DNA from: Takifugu bimaculatus
Lineage: Eukaryota > Chordata > Actinopteri > Tetraodontiformes > Tetraodontidae
Assembly (NCBI GenBank): GCA_004026145.2
Contig: CP034984.1
Coordinates: 13,009,321-13,073,320, forward strand
DNA: 64,000 nt
Direction: 5' to 3'
Shown: piece by piece, positions 62,849-64,000 of the stretch
How the letters are laid out: each line of letters opens with the position of its first letter
Numbering within the stretch: the first letter of the stretch is position 1
The notes under the pieces: generated by a model
Told to the model about the DNA's origin: nothing
Seen by the model: the letters and a program-made list of their open reading frames with translations, nothing else
Database searches by the model: none
Program-made: the position numbers and the translations under genes

Positions 62849-63363
62849 CAAACTACAATAAACCCACATTCCTGAACTTCCTCTTTAGGTTAATTTCTAA
62901 TAACACATCAGGTCACATTTCTGCCAATTTGACGTTCAAACAGAAAAGTGTAATGACTCAATTGTTTCCCATTAGAATGTGTAAAACCGCCCCTGAAGTT
63001 TGATGAGGTTTCATCCAGAGGTAAAAAGATCCAGAGGTGCTAACGGGATCCCGAGATCTCGCCGTGACCTTCACAACTAATGAAGGTCGCTTTAAAACCC
63101 CCTGAGCTGCAGGGCCGCGCTGCTGCGCCTGGTTGTTTGGCCCCTGCAGGGAAGGAACCACAGCAGCCAGTTCAGCATTAATAAAGGAGAAGTGCTGCTA
63201 ATTGTGGCGTTTATCAAGATTTAATAACGTTACCTTTGATACTTTAATCCCTGACCTCATCCATGATTAATCAGTCTGAGCTCTCCTCCAAACGAGGCCT
63301 CAGCTTTGACAGATGGGGCATCTAACTGCTACCAACTGCTCCACATACAGGACTCACCAGGTC

Positions 63364-63364
63364 T

Positions 63365-63427
<63 letters not shown>
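63364..63427. repeat. (CA)32 microsatellite
   Basis: Long, practically perfect CA run. Confidence 0.97.
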
Positions 63428-63428
<1 letters not shown>

Positions 63429-63679
63429 GGTGCCTCTCAGTCAAACAAATGGCTCATTGAACTTGATCTTTTGCAGCTCGTTAGCGGCGCAGCAACATAA
63501 TTAACTTATTTTGTTCAAATGAACACTTGTAATCAGATTGTTCAGTAGTTTGTTACGGATCCGTGTGCGTCTGCGTCCCGTCAGAGTATAGATCTATATG
63601 GTGTAGAATTCATCATCCGTCAGCGGTCACATGATCCAGGAACAGCAGTTAACAGTTATTCTCTGAACTAAAACTCTAC

Positions 63680-64000
63680 TTTAAACTCTATTTTATCCAA
63701 GCTAATAACCAAACTAAGGGATCTGGGCATCAGCATCTCCATCTGCAACTGGTTATTGGACTTTCTGACCAATAGACCACAACATGTGCGGTTAGATCAT
63801 CACTGCTCCCCTACCCTCACTGTAAACACCGGAGTACCACAGGGGTGTGTGATGAGCCCATTCCTCTAGTCCCTGTTCACCCACGACTGCAGAGCTCTAC
63901 ATGGTTCCAACACCATCATCAAGTTCGCAGATGACACCACGGTGATTGGCCTCATCAAGGATAACGATGAGTCAGCTTACAGGGAGGAGGTGGACCGCTT
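63680..64000 (+). mobile_element. Degraded non-LTR retrotransposon, reverse transcriptase part, runs off the window
   Basis: In the frame starting at 63699 the sequence reads LRDLGISISICNWLLDFLTN, then VNTGVPQGCVMSPF, then IIKFADDTTVIGLI. These are the palm-domain motifs of LINE reverse transcriptases, with FADD as the catalytic aspartate motif. The family resembles the abundant CR1/L2/Rex1-like fish LINEs. A TAG at 63867-63869 replaces a codon where related copies normally have Tyr, and the frame breaks just before 63699, so the copy is inactive. It continues beyond 64000. Confidence 0.85.

Larger units (their letters stand above)
61940..63675. other. Gene-poor stretch before the LINE fragment
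   Basis: No exon is recognised. It holds a (TA)n and a (CA)n microsatellite and two CTCF-like motifs. The stretch 63000-63300 is non-repetitive with TTAATAA and GATTAATCAG words but shows nothing definite. Confidence 0.45.

Overview
The window is nuclear DNA of a ray-finned fish, most likely a percomorph teleost. It shows split genes with GT-AG introns, dense (CA)n/(GT)n microsatellites, fish-type LINE and hAT remnants, and vertebrate developmental genes. Five recognisable protein-coding loci are present, plus one decayed coiled-coil gene fragment. I found no bacterial-type operon, CRISPR array or convincing RNA gene.

Layout. 1-10137 (+): the 3' part of trim9 (C-terminal coiled coil, COS region, FN3, SPRY), followed by about 2.6 kb of probable 3' UTR. 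13123-14026 (+): the first four coding exons of pygl (liver glycogen phosphorylase), cut by a 100-N gap at 14027-14126. No later pygl exon follows the gap. 14490-15340: a frameshifted coiled-coil gene fragment. 15345-21950: gene-poor. 22431-33643 (+): complete rab11fip5 in six coding exons, with 3' UTR to about 35.6 kb. 36.0-48.4 kb: gene-poor, holding an orphan ZNF143/YY1-type promoter, a hAT MITE, several minisatellites and a homeodomain-site-rich block that looks like conserved non-coding DNA. 48434-51965 (-): emx1 in three exons. 56871-57830 (-): noto (floating head type) in three exons with a TATA promoter. 57.9-63.7 kb: gene-poor. 63.68-64.0 kb: start of a degraded non-LTR retrotransposon.

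The genes are not an operon. trim9 encodes a neuronal E3 ligase and pygl a glycogen-degrading enzyme; the two are neighbours in human 14q22. rab11fip5 encodes a recycling-endosome adaptor, while emx1 and noto encode homeodomain regulators; all three belong to the human 2p13 neighbourhood. The two syntenic groups are joined here only across the gap, so their linkage needs checking. CTCF-like motifs in convergent orientation flank emx1.

I did not find a new biological system. The observations most worth a second look are: a symmetric 2,094-nt cassette exon in rab11fip5 carrying four NPF motifs; a 1-kb minisatellite in trim9 with a single A in 1,030 bases; a one-base frameshift in the trim9 SPRY exon; the missing bulk of pygl at the gap; an orphan bidirectional-type promoter; and a hAT element with a perfect 8-bp target duplication.
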